Origin: Streptomyces longispororuber
GTDB lineage: Bacteria > Actinomycetota > Actinomycetes > Streptomycetales > Streptomycetaceae
Direction of reading: 5' to 3'
NCBI RefSeq assembly: GCF_024448165.1
Contig: NZ_JAMOLN010000106.1
Span: 1 to 34,713, forward strand
Length of the DNA stretch: 34,713 bases
Each line of letters starts with the position of its first letter. Within the stretch, counting starts at the first letter, position 1. Both the position numbers and the translations under genes were made by a program. This document shows, piece after piece, positions 21,105 through 28,190 of this stretch. Under the pieces are notes generated by a model, which searched no databases, was not told the origin of the DNA, and worked only from the letters and a program-made list of their open reading frames with translations.

Positions 21105-23843
21105 TCAGATTTCGTCACCGACGAGGGCCAGGCATTGGATGGCGGCCAGGCCGAACTGGGCGCTGGCATTGGCCGAAAGGCTGGCTTCGTCGACCGGGTT
21201 GAGTACGTCGGGGCCCTCGACACGGTGCGCGGAGAAGTCGTGGTCGTCGGGGTAGCCGGCGGCACCGGTACGCAGTTCCTGCCAGGCCCGCTTGGCCAGG
21301 GCGGTGTCGTCGAGCCGGCTGGCTGCGTAGGCGGTCGCGCGGGCGTAGGCCTGCCGCAGGTTGAGGTTGCCCCAGTCCGATCCCGTGGCTTCCTTCTGCT
21401 CGGCCTTGGTCGCGTTGTACAACCGGCAGAAGTTCACCCACTGCTTCTTGACCGTCTCGTCGTCGGTGAGGGCGACGACCTCGGTCATGACCTCGATGAG
21501 ACCGAAGACCGAACTGAGCGATCCCACCGACACGCTCGGCTCGCTGGGCCCCGTGAACTTGCCGTCGGCGAGGTTGTAGGTGATGGCTCCGCTCTGCACC
21601 CAGCCGTTGGGCAGGGCCGCGATGGTCTGCGCTCCGTTGAGGAGCTTCTTCTTCGCGATCGGATTGCCGCCCCGCTCCCATTCGGCGAGCCAGGCCATGG
21701 CCAGCGCGCCCCAGTCGGTGGTGGTGCTGACCGGCATGGCCTTGGGGTCGGGCTCGAACGGGTCGCCCTCCCTGATCTTCCGTCCGGGGTCGAGGACGAG
21801 GAAGCTCCGGTCGGCGTCGACGAGTTCGTGCAGGACGTCGCCGACCCGCTCGTCAGCGGTGAGGAAGTAGTGGAACCGCTTGTAACCGGCATTGCTGATG
21901 CGCACCTGCTTGGCGCTGTCGCCCCAGTGCATGACGCCGTGCCGGGTGCCCAGGCCCTGGTACTTGCCGATGTGGTACATGTCCACCTCACCGGTATGAC
22001 GGGACATGGCCTCGACGAAGCGGAAGGCCGTCGCGTCGCCGGTGCGCAGGTAGTGGTACCAGAGCCACAGGTCCGTGGAGAGCTCGGAGTTGTCCCAGGC
22101 GTAACCACCGACGTCGTAGCACCAGCTGTGCCGGGTGCCGTCGTAGCTGTGCATGATGTCGCCGTAGTCCCAGAACCCGTACCAGGAACGCTGGTCCACC
22201 TGACCGCGGTGGTAGTCGTGCATCGCCTGCAGCTTGTCCTCGAACTCGGCCTTGGCCGCAGCCGTCCGGTCGACCGGGCTCCAGGAGCCGAACACCTTCG
22301 CGGAGTGGTTGTGTTCAGGGCTGCTGGCCAGCAGCGGCGGTGTGGCGTTGGCGGCCGCGAGCTGGGAGAAGCGCTCGGCGGTCGGCGTCTCGCCCAGGGC
22401 CCAGAAGGTCATCTCGGTGGTGCGGGCCACGCCGTAGGGCGTACCGAAGCCCGGCTCGTAGTCCTCGTACGTGATCTCCAGGGCGTCGAGCTGCTCGGGG
22501 TAGGTGTCCTGGCCCATCCCGTCGTGGTAAAAGCGCAGGTCCATGGCGCCGGCCCGCGGCGACCACATCCACACCGTCGTCTGCGCCTCGTCCCCGGCGG
22601 CGCCTTCGATCTGCAGCTCGGTGGGGTGCAGCTGCCAGAAGTTGCGCATGCCGAAGGCGAATCCACCGCTCGGCGAGCCCACGTACGCCAGGCCCTCGGC
22701 GCGCTTGCCGCCGTCGACGCGGACCCAGGAGTGGCCCACTTTGGTGCGCTTGCGCAGTTCGAAGCCGTGGGCGTTGAGCTGGCTCAGGCTGTAGTCGCCC
22801 CACGCGGGGATCCACTGCAGGCGTGAGGTGACCCGGCTGTCCCAGGTGCTGGTGGCCGGGGTCGCCCGGCCCTCGTGCTGCGCGGTGCGCACGGCCGCCC
22901 CGGGATCGCGGCGCAGCCCGGTGATGCCGCGCACCGCTTCGGAGAGGACGCCCTTGCCCTGGCCTGCGAAGCGGATGTGCCGGTCGTGCAGTTCGCCGCG
23001 CATCGGCACGGTGAACCGGATGCCGAGCCCGTTCAGGAAGTCCTTGTTCTCGTTGCCGTCGAAGACGAAGGTGTGCACAGTGCGGATCGCGTCGGATCCG
23101 GCGTAGAAGTAGAACCGCACGCTGAAGGGCAGCCAGGCGCGGCGTCCCTTCTGGTGCTTGCCCTCCACCTTGATCACCGCACGGACGGGTCCGTCCTGCT
23201 CCACCTTGATGGAGCTGACGAAGCCGGTGAAGGACTCGGTCTTGATGACCGGGGCGCCGTCGGTGTCGGGCCGGTCCTGCCGGGACGCGACGAGTCGGCC
23301 GTCCTTGGCGATCACCGTGTTGCCGCGGCGGATCTCGGAGATCAGGCGGTCGCCCTTGCGCGGGAAGACCACCTCGATCACGCCCGTGCTCACGGTGTAC
23401 TGGTCGCGGCCCGCGTGCACGGTGACCGCGTCGTCCGCCGTGGCCGGCCCTCCGGCGGCGAGCGTGTAGGTGGCGGAGCGTGCGGCCGTCGAACTGAGCG
23501 CGTGGGCCGTCCACTTGACCGAGCCGTCCGGCCAGAAACCCGTCGGCCAGCTCTGCACCGGCACCTGCTCACCCGACGCGGTGGCGAGGGAGAACTTCTG
23601 GTCGGGCCCGAAGGAGCCGGCCGGCCACGGAACTCCCCACGTGGTTCCTCCGGTCAGCTCGGCCGGAGTGTCCTTCTCCAGCCAGTGGAGGGTGACCGGG
23701 TCGTGCCCCTCGGCCCTCAGCGGGGTGCTCGCGGTCCGGTCGCGCACCTGGTCGGCGTGCGCCGCCGAGGGCGGAGTGAGCAGGACAGCGGCTCCGCCCG
23801 CTGCCGCGCCGGCAAGCATGGATCGTCTGCTGATCTGGACCAC
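21105..23843 (-). CDS. PL26-type rhamnogalacturonan exolyase, secreted
   Basis: GTG 23843 is chosen: AAGGGAG lies nine bases upstream, whereas the in-frame TTG 23852 abuts that site. The protein has 912 residues with a twin-arginine signal (SRRSMLAGAAAGGAAVLL) and cleavage near AHA30. The N-terminal region (about 45-300: PVTLHWLEKDTP, TWGVPWPAGSF, WPDGSVKWTAHAL, YTVSTGVIEVVFPRKG) matches the RIFT-barrel domain of PcRGLX. A second beta domain (about 300-500) and a C-terminal alpha/alpha toroid (YGFWDYGDIMHSYD, WCYDVGGYAWDNSELSTDLWLWYHY, HTGEVDMYHIGKYQGLGTRHGVMHWGD) complete the three-domain PL26 plan. The Penicillium enzyme removes unsaturated galacturonosyl-rhamnose disaccharides from rhamnogalacturonan-I ends. 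Identification is from recall of the domain text and should hold at family level. It reads away from the SGNH/importer genes. Confidence 0.85.
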   Translation of the reverse strand: MVQISRRSMLAGAAAGGAAVLLTPPSAAHADQVRDRTASTPLRAEGHDPVTLHWLEKDTPAELTGGTTWGVPWPAGSFGPDQKFSLATASGEQVPVQSWPTGFWPDGSVKWTAHALSSTAARSATYTLAAGGPATADDAVTVHAGRDQYTVSTGVIEVVFPRKGDRLISEIRRGNTVIAKDGRLVASRQDRPDTDGAPVIKTESFTGFVSSIKVEQDGPVRAVIKVEGKHQKGRRAWLPFSVRFYFYAGSDAIRTVHTFVFDGNENKDFLNGLGIRFTVPMRGELHDRHIRFAGQGKGVLSEAVRGITGLRRDPGAAVRTAQHEGRATPATSTWDSRVTSRLQWIPAWGDYSLSQLNAHGFELRKRTKVGHSWVRVDGGKRAEGLAYVGSPSGGFAFGMRNFWQLHPTELQIEGAAGDEAQTTVWMWSPRAGAMDLRFYHDGMGQDTYPEQLDALEITYEDYEPGFGTPYGVARTTEMTFWALGETPTAERFSQLAAANATPPLLASSPEHNHSAKVFGSWSPVDRTAAAKAEFEDKLQAMHDYHRGQVDQRSWYGFWDYGDIMHSYDGTRHSWCYDVGGYAWDNSELSTDLWLWYHYLRTGDATAFRFVEAMSRHTGEVDMYHIGKYQGLGTRHGVMHWGDSAKQVRISNAGYKRFHYFLTADERVGDVLHELVDADRSFLVLDPGRKIREGDPFEPDPKAMPVSTTTDWGALAMAWLAEWERGGNPIAKKKLLNGAQTIAALPNGWVQSGAITYNLADGKFTGPSEPSVSVGSLSSVFGLIEVMTEVVALTDDETVKKQWVNFCRLYNATKAEQKEATGSDWGNLNLRQAYARATAYAASRLDDTALAKRAWQELRTGAAGYPDDHDFSAHRVEGPDVLNPVDEASLSANASAQFGLAAIQCLALVGDEI

Positions 23844-23944
23844 AGAGTTCAACTCCCTTGTGACGGCGCCACGATGACGCCATGCGGTGAGCGAGGAAGC
23901 ACGGACGGGGACGCCCGGATCCGGCCGGTGGTGAGGCGATCGCG

Positions 23945-23961
23945 GTGATCGCGATGATCAC
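23945..23961. promoter_or_regulatory. Palindrome GTGATC-N5-GATCAC upstream of PL26
   Basis: Perfect 6-bp arms around a 5-base spacer, about 100 bases before the PL26 start, inside a run of GATCGC/GATCAC-like copies (23938-23961). It may be an operator or a leader hairpin. Confidence 0.35.
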
Positions 23962-24139
23962 GGTGAGCGCGAGACGGGGCGTCGGCTCATCCGAGACGGT
24001 CATCCCCGGTTCAGTGGTGCACGAGGGATGACGACTACGAGCAGCATGAAGTGGCGTGGCGCGAGCGGCCGTTGAGGTCCGGCGAGGATGCGCTGCCGAC
24101 GGACATGCTTACACCATGCGCATCAGCAGGACCAGATCT

Positions 24140-24154
24140 GACGCAAAATGCGTC
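24140..24154. promoter_or_regulatory. Perfect palindrome GACGCA-AAA-TGCGTC
   Basis: Perfect 6-3-6 inverted repeat in the middle of the divergent region. It has the same architecture as the palindrome at 24287-24301 but a different sequence, so the two may serve different regulators. Confidence 0.4.
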
Positions 24155-24286
24155 GAGAGGATGAGGCGGCTCCGCGGGGTGAACCCGTCCCCCGCGGACC
24201 CACCTCTCCAGTGCAGCAGGGACTTTGCCGCAGGTCGGGAGCCTCGATGCGCAGCTTCCGGAGACGCTCCCGTACCACTCGCCAAT

Positions 24287-24301
24287 GAATCAACATGATT
24301 C
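24287..24301. promoter_or_regulatory. Perfect palindrome GAATCA-ACA-TGATTC just upstream of a -35 box
   Basis: Perfect 6-3-6 inverted repeat ending 13 bases before the -35 box at 24315. This is a normal position for an activator or a repressor operator. Confidence 0.45.
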
Positions 24302-24314
24302 TGTGTGAAGAATA

Positions 24315-24343
24315 TTGTCCAAGCGACGCTCTCCGTGCACAAT
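24315..24343 (+). promoter_or_regulatory. Probable promoter of the SGNH/dehydrogenase genes
   Basis: -35 TTGTCC (24315-24320), a 17-base spacer and -10 CACAAT (24338-24343). The leader to ATG 24453 would be about 100 bases, and contains TGAATCGTTTTT (24373-24384), a partial LacI-type operator match downstream of the transcript start. Confidence 0.5.
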
Positions 24344-24452
24344 GCGTATCGCCGCGACGTCAGCGGCTCTCTTGAATCGTTTTTCCTCACGCTCCCGCCC
24401 CATCGCAGGCATGCGGTCACCGGGGCACACCTGCGCGACGAGAGGAGGGGGC

Positions 24453-25079
24453 ATGGCTTTCCAACTGCTCACGGACGGCCGCCTGTTGTTCCAGGGCGAC
24501 AGCATCACGGCCGCGAAACGCGACCCCGGCGACAGCTCCGACCTGGGCCACGGCTTCGTCAGCCGCATCGCCCACACCCTGGCCGGCACGCGTCCGGACC
24601 TGCGTGTCGTCAACCGCGGCATCAGCGGCGACCGCGCCGCTGATCTGGCCCGGCGCTGGCAGGAGGACACCCTCACGCTGCGCCCGGACCTGGTGTCGGT
24701 CCTGGTCGGCGTGAACGACACGTGGCGCCGCTTCGACCGCGACGACCCGACCTCGACCGACGCGTACGAACGCTCGTACTGCGACGTCCTGGCACGTTCC
24801 GCGAAGCAGGGCAGCCTGCTGGTCCTGGTAGAACCCTTCCTGCTTCCCGTACGAGCGCAGCAATGGGCCTGGCGCGAGGATCTCGACCGGCGCATCTCCG
24901 TGGTGCGGCGCCTGGCCGAGGAGTTCGACGCGCAACTGCTTGCCGCTGACGGCCTGCTCAACCAGGCCGCCCGTACCCATGGCGACCCATCGGCCCTCAC
25001 CACGGACGGCGTCCACCTGACGGAGACCGGGCACGACGTCCTCGCCTCGGCCTGGCTGGCCCTGACCACCGCGTCATGA
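24453..25079 (+). CDS. Intracellular SGNH/GDSL hydrolase
   Basis: The protein has 208 residues from ATG 24453, with GAGGAGGGGG just upstream. It is compact and lacks a signal peptide, unlike the other two SGNH enzymes in the window. Blocks: FQGDSITAA (Ser nucleophile), NRGISGDRAADLA (Gly), VGVNDTWRR (Asn) and DGVHLTETGH (Asp-x-x-His). Such single-domain proteins include acetyl-oligosaccharide esterases working inside the cell after import. Its position at the head of the rightward unit that ends in an oligosaccharide importer makes deacetylation of imported rhamnogalacturonan fragments plausible, though not shown. The next gene follows within 95 bases, or overlaps if its upstream ATG is used. 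Confidence 0.88.
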   Translation: MAFQLLTDGRLLFQGDSITAAKRDPGDSSDLGHGFVSRIAHTLAGTRPDLRVVNRGISGDRAADLARRWQEDTLTLRPDLVSVLVGVNDTWRRFDRDDPTSTDAYERSYCDVLARSAKQGSLLVLVEPFLLPVRAQQWAWREDLDRRISVVRRLAEEFDAQLLAADGLLNQAARTHGDPSALTTDGVHLTETGHDVLASAWLALTTAS

Positions 25080-25174
25080 AGCCGCCGGTCCCCCACCGTC
25101 CGCCGGAGCGATCCGGCCTCCCCCGGCCCGGCACCCCGGTCCGGGCGACTCCCCATCATTCGAAGGAGCACCGG

Positions 25175-26179
25175 TTGTCCTCGCGTCTTCGGGCCGCTGT
25201 CGTCCTGGGTCCCGCGCTCAGGAACGAAGTGTTCGGCCCGGCCCAATGGGAAGAACTCGCGGGCCTGGTCGACGTCGTGGCCGACTGCCACGACGGTCAG
25301 GCCCTGGCCCTGCACCCGCGACGCGCCGAGATCGACGTGCTCATCACGTCCTGGGGCATGCCCCGCCTCACCGAGGACCTCCTGCGCGAACTGCCGTCGC
25401 TGCGGGTCGTGGTCCACGCTGCGGGATCCGTCCGCAAGATCGTCAGTGACGCGGTCTGGGCCCGCGGGATCGTCGTGGTCTCGGCCGCCGACGCCAACAA
25501 CGAGCCGGTGGCCGAGTACGTCTACGCACAGACCGTCCTCGCGCTCAAGGACGTGCACCGACGGTCCCACCGCATCAAGTCCGAGACCGGACTCCCACCG
25601 CTCGAGCACATCCCGGGCATCTACCGGCAGACCGTGGGACTGATCTCCTTCGGGTCCGTGGCCCGCAAGACGGCCGCGCTGCTGCGCCGGCTGGAGGCGG
25701 ACGTGATCGCCTGGGACCCCTTCGTCACCGACGAGGTCTTCCGTGCCGCGCAGGTGGAGCGGGCGGCGGGCATCGACGAGCTGTTCCGCCGGGCCCAAGT
25801 GCTCAGCGTGCACACCCCGTTGATCCCGGGCCGGACGGAAAGGCTGATCACCGAGGACCTGCTGCGCCTGCTGCCTCGGGACGCCACGCTGATCAACACG
25901 GCGCGCGGTGCGGTGCTCGACGAGGACGGGCTCATTCGCGTGCTGCAGGAACGCCCCGACCTGTACGCCGTGCTCGATGTGACCACCGTCGAACCCCTGC
26001 CGGCCTCTTCCCTCCTGTACGCGCTGCCCAACGTGATGCTCACCGGCCACGTCGCCGGCACGGTCGGCGGCGAACGGCGCGGGATGGGCCGCCTGGTGAT
26101 CGCCGAACTCCGCCGCATCAGCGGGGGTTCAGCGCCCCTGCACTCCGTCTCCTCGCACGCCCTGCTGCTGCGCGCCTGA
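25175..26179 (+). CDS. D-isomer-specific 2-hydroxyacid dehydrogenase family protein
   Basis: TTG 25175 is chosen because GAAGGAG lies seven bases upstream and homology-like sequence begins there (LRAAVVLGP), giving 334 residues; the frame is also open from ATG 25076, which overlaps the previous stop as ATGA. The Rossmann segment VGLISFGSVARKTAALLRRLEADVIAWDP (about 154-182) carries the Gly-rich loop, with Asp181 suggesting NAD(H). Catalytic residues are Arg244 (NTARG), Glu273 (TTVEPLP) and His292 (LTGHVAG). The enzymes interconvert 2-keto and D-2-hydroxy acids. In a pectin-import unit it may act on a uronate-derived keto acid, but the true substrate is unknown. It is followed by a hairpin and a LacI-type operator-like site before the importer genes. 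Confidence 0.87.
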   Translation: MSSRLRAAVVLGPALRNEVFGPAQWEELAGLVDVVADCHDGQALALHPRRAEIDVLITSWGMPRLTEDLLRELPSLRVVVHAAGSVRKIVSDAVWARGIVVVSAADANNEPVAEYVYAQTVLALKDVHRRSHRIKSETGLPPLEHIPGIYRQTVGLISFGSVARKTAALLRRLEADVIAWDPFVTDEVFRAAQVERAAGIDELFRRAQVLSVHTPLIPGRTERLITEDLLRLLPRDATLINTARGAVLDEDGLIRVLQERPDLYAVLDVTTVEPLPASSLLYALPNVMLTGHVAGTVGGERRGMGRLVIAELRRISGGSAPLHSVSSHALLLRA

Positions 26180-26185
26180 CCCGTC

Positions 26186-26210
26186 CTGGCCGGTCCGCAC
26201 CACCGGCCGG
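26186..26210 (+). terminator. GC hairpin after the dehydrogenase gene
   Basis: Core arms GGCCGGT (26188-26194) and ACCGGCC (26202-26208) pair, with two more possible outer pairs, around a 7-base loop. It begins seven bases after the stop and could reduce transcription into the importer genes. Confidence 0.5.
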
Positions 26211-26231
26211 CATCACCCGCCCGCACCCCAC

Positions 26232-26243
26232 TCAAACGTTTCA
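26232..26243. promoter_or_regulatory. LacI-type operator-like site before the importer genes
   Basis: TCAAACGTTTCA differs at one base from the common LacI-family palindrome TGAAACGTTTCA and has a perfect AAACGTTT core. It lies 38 bases before the GTG of the first permease gene. No clear -35/-10 pair was seen next to it. Confidence 0.5.
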
Positions 26244-26281
26244 GTTCCCGTCCGACATCCCTTCACAGCCGAGGAGGCTCC

Positions 26282-27262
26282 GTGGCACACCTGCTGCGCG
26301 AGCGCCCCGGAAGAACGGCACAAGGTCGTCCTTCCCCGCCAGCGTCCGGCGCTCGAACCAAGCGACACCACCCTCGCAGCAGGCGCAGCCTCGTGCTGTC
26401 CCTGCTCATGTTCGGCACCTTCACCTACTTCCTGGTCTTCCACTACGGGGCCCTCGTCGGCAACGTCATCGCCTTCAAGGACTACGTGCCGTTCGACGGC
26501 ATCTGGGGCAGTCCCTGGGTCGGCCTCGACAACTTCCAACGGATGCTCCAGGACGGCGACTTCTGGCACTCGGTGATCAACACCATGCTGATCGCCGTGC
26601 TGCAGCTGGTCTTCTACTTCCCGGTCCCGCTGGCCCTCGCCCTGCTGCTGCACAGCCTCACCTGGGGCACCGTCCGCCGGTTCGTCCAGTCGGTCGCCTA
26701 CCTGCCGCACTTCGTGTCGTGGGTGATCGTCGTCGCCCTGTTCCAGCAGGTGCTCGGCGACACCGGGATGGTGAACGGGTTCCTCGGCGACGCGGGTCTG
26801 CACACCGTCGACATCGTCGGCAACCCCGACGCCTTCAAACCGCTCGTCGTCGCCCAGGTGATCTGGAAGGACGCCGGCTGGGGCACCATCATCTTCCTCG
26901 CCGCGCTCTCCCAGGTGGACGAGCAGCAGTACGAGGCCGCCGCCATCGACGGCGCGGGCCCCTGGCGGCGCTTCTGGCACGTCACCCTGCCCTCGATCCG
27001 TCCCGTGGTCGTGCTGCTGCTGATCATGCGGCTCGGCGACATCCTCTCCGTCGGCTTCGAGCAGATGCTGCTCCAGCGCGACGCGGTCGGCCCGCAGGCC
27101 GCCGAGATCATCGACACGTTCGTCTACTACCAGGGCATCGTCGGCGGCGACTACGGATACGCCGCGGCGGCCGGACTCTTCAAGGGCCTCATCGGGGCCG
27201 CACTCGTCTACGCGGCCAACAAAGTGGCCCACCGACTCGGGGAGCAGGGGGTCTACAGATGA
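26282..27262 (+). CDS. Oligosaccharide ABC transporter permease, LplB/YteP type
   Basis: The protein has 326 residues from GTG 26282, with GAGGAGG four bases upstream. A basic N-terminus of about 38 residues precedes six hydrophobic segments. FKDYVPFDGIWGSPWVGLDNF after the first segment, and the EAA-type loop YEAAAIDGAGPWRRFWHVTLPSI, are typical of the LplB/YteP group, which includes the Bacillus importer (YtcQ-YteP-YtcP) for unsaturated rhamnogalacturonan disaccharides. The C-terminus GDYGYAAAAGLFKGLIGAALVYAANKVAHRLGE is also typical. It overlaps the next permease by four bases (ATGA). The ATPase must come from elsewhere. Confidence 0.92.
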   Translation: MAHLLRERPGRTAQGRPSPPASGARTKRHHPRSRRSLVLSLLMFGTFTYFLVFHYGALVGNVIAFKDYVPFDGIWGSPWVGLDNFQRMLQDGDFWHSVINTMLIAVLQLVFYFPVPLALALLLHSLTWGTVRRFVQSVAYLPHFVSWVIVVALFQQVLGDTGMVNGFLGDAGLHTVDIVGNPDAFKPLVVAQVIWKDAGWGTIIFLAALSQVDEQQYEAAAIDGAGPWRRFWHVTLPSIRPVVVLLLIMRLGDILSVGFEQMLLQRDAVGPQAAEIIDTFVYYQGIVGGDYGYAAAAGLFKGLIGAALVYAANKVAHRLGEQGVYR

Positions 27263-28146
27263 GCACGCAAGCACGCCCCGGCTGGATGGAGAAGCCGAGG
27301 CCCGTCACGCAGGCGGGCAAGGTAGTCGCCCTCGTCGCCGTCGTCGCGCTGGTGTGCGTCCCCTTCCTGACCATCGTGGCGACCTCACTCGCGTCCCCGC
27401 GCGAAGTGGTGGCCAACGGCGGCTGGGTCCTGTGGCCGCAACACCCCACCCTGGACGCGTACCGCGACATCCTCGACGGCGGCATCGTCACCCACGCGCT
27501 CGGCGTCAGCGTCGGCGTCACCCTGATCGGTACGCTGCTCAGCCTCGCCGCCACGGTGTTCCTGGCCTACGCGCTGTCCCGCCCCCAGGTCTACGGCCGC
27601 AAGCCGATCCTGCTGCTGGTCCTGTTCACCTTCCTGTTCCCGCCCGGCATGATCCCCAGCTTCCTCGTGGTCAAGGAGCTGGGCCTGCTGGACAGTTACG
27701 CCTCGCTGGTCCTGCCCGTGCTGGTCAATGTCTTCAACCTCGTCGTCCTGCGCGGCTTCTTCCAGGGCATCCCCGAGGAGCTGTACGAGGCCGCCCGGCT
27801 CGACGGCGCCGGCGACCTGCGCGTCCTGTTCAGCATCGTGCTCCCGCTGTCGAAGGCCGCCCTCGCCGTGGTCGGCCTGTTCTACGCGGTGGCGTACTGG
27901 AACTCCTGGTTCTACGCCTCGCTGTACATGGAGAGCGACCACTGGCCGCTCCAACAGGTGCTGCGCACCTACGTGGTGGCCGGTGAGGGCCTGACCGACA
28001 CCACCACCGGCGAGGGCACCGTCAACGCCCCGCAGACCGTGCAGATGGCCGTCCTGGTGCTCGCCACCGCCCCCATCCTGCTGGTCTACCCCTTCCTTCA
28101 GAAGTACTTCACCAAGGGCGTGCTCACCGGCGCCATCAAGAGCTGA
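27259..28146 (+). CDS. Oligosaccharide ABC transporter permease, LplC/YtcP type
   Basis: The protein has 295 residues from ATG 27259, which overlaps the previous stop. Membrane segments start at VVALVAVVALVCVPFLTIVATSL. GGWVLWPQHPTLDAYRDIL and the EAA-type loop YEAARLDGAGDLRVLFSIVLPLS mark the LplC/YtcP group, and YFTKGVLTGAIKS is the usual end of this group. It forms the second half of the membrane channel. The following lipoprotein gene begins 44 bases later. Confidence 0.93.
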   Translation: MSTQARPGWMEKPRPVTQAGKVVALVAVVALVCVPFLTIVATSLASPREVVANGGWVLWPQHPTLDAYRDILDGGIVTHALGVSVGVTLIGTLLSLAATVFLAYALSRPQVYGRKPILLLVLFTFLFPPGMIPSFLVVKELGLLDSYASLVLPVLVNVFNLVVLRGFFQGIPEELYEAARLDGAGDLRVLFSIVLPLSKAALAVVGLFYAVAYWNSWFYASLYMESDHWPLQQVLRTYVVAGEGLTDTTTGEGTVNAPQTVQMAVLVLATAPILLVYPFLQKYFTKGVLTGAIKS

Positions 28147-28190
28147 CCCTCACCTTCCTCCGTACGAGCCGCTCGAAAGGTCGATCAGTC

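Larger units (their letters stand above)
23844..24452. promoter_or_regulatory. 609-base divergent control region between PL26 and the SGNH/importer genes
   Basis: No convincing gene lies here; short open frames have poor composition. It holds several palindromes listed separately, a probable promoter for the rightward genes at 24315-24343, and an inverted repeat GTCATCCC (23999-24006) / GGGATGAC (24025-24032). No clear promoter was found for the leftward PL26 gene. Confidence 0.55.

Noticed and set aside
23850..23852. TTG 23852 as start of the PL26 gene
   Set aside because: It abuts the AAGGGAG ribosome site; GTG 23843 has correct spacing.
24056..24420. Short open frames in the control region between PL26 and the SGNH gene
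   Set aside because: No protein-like pattern, no ribosome site, and they overlap promoter and palindrome elements.
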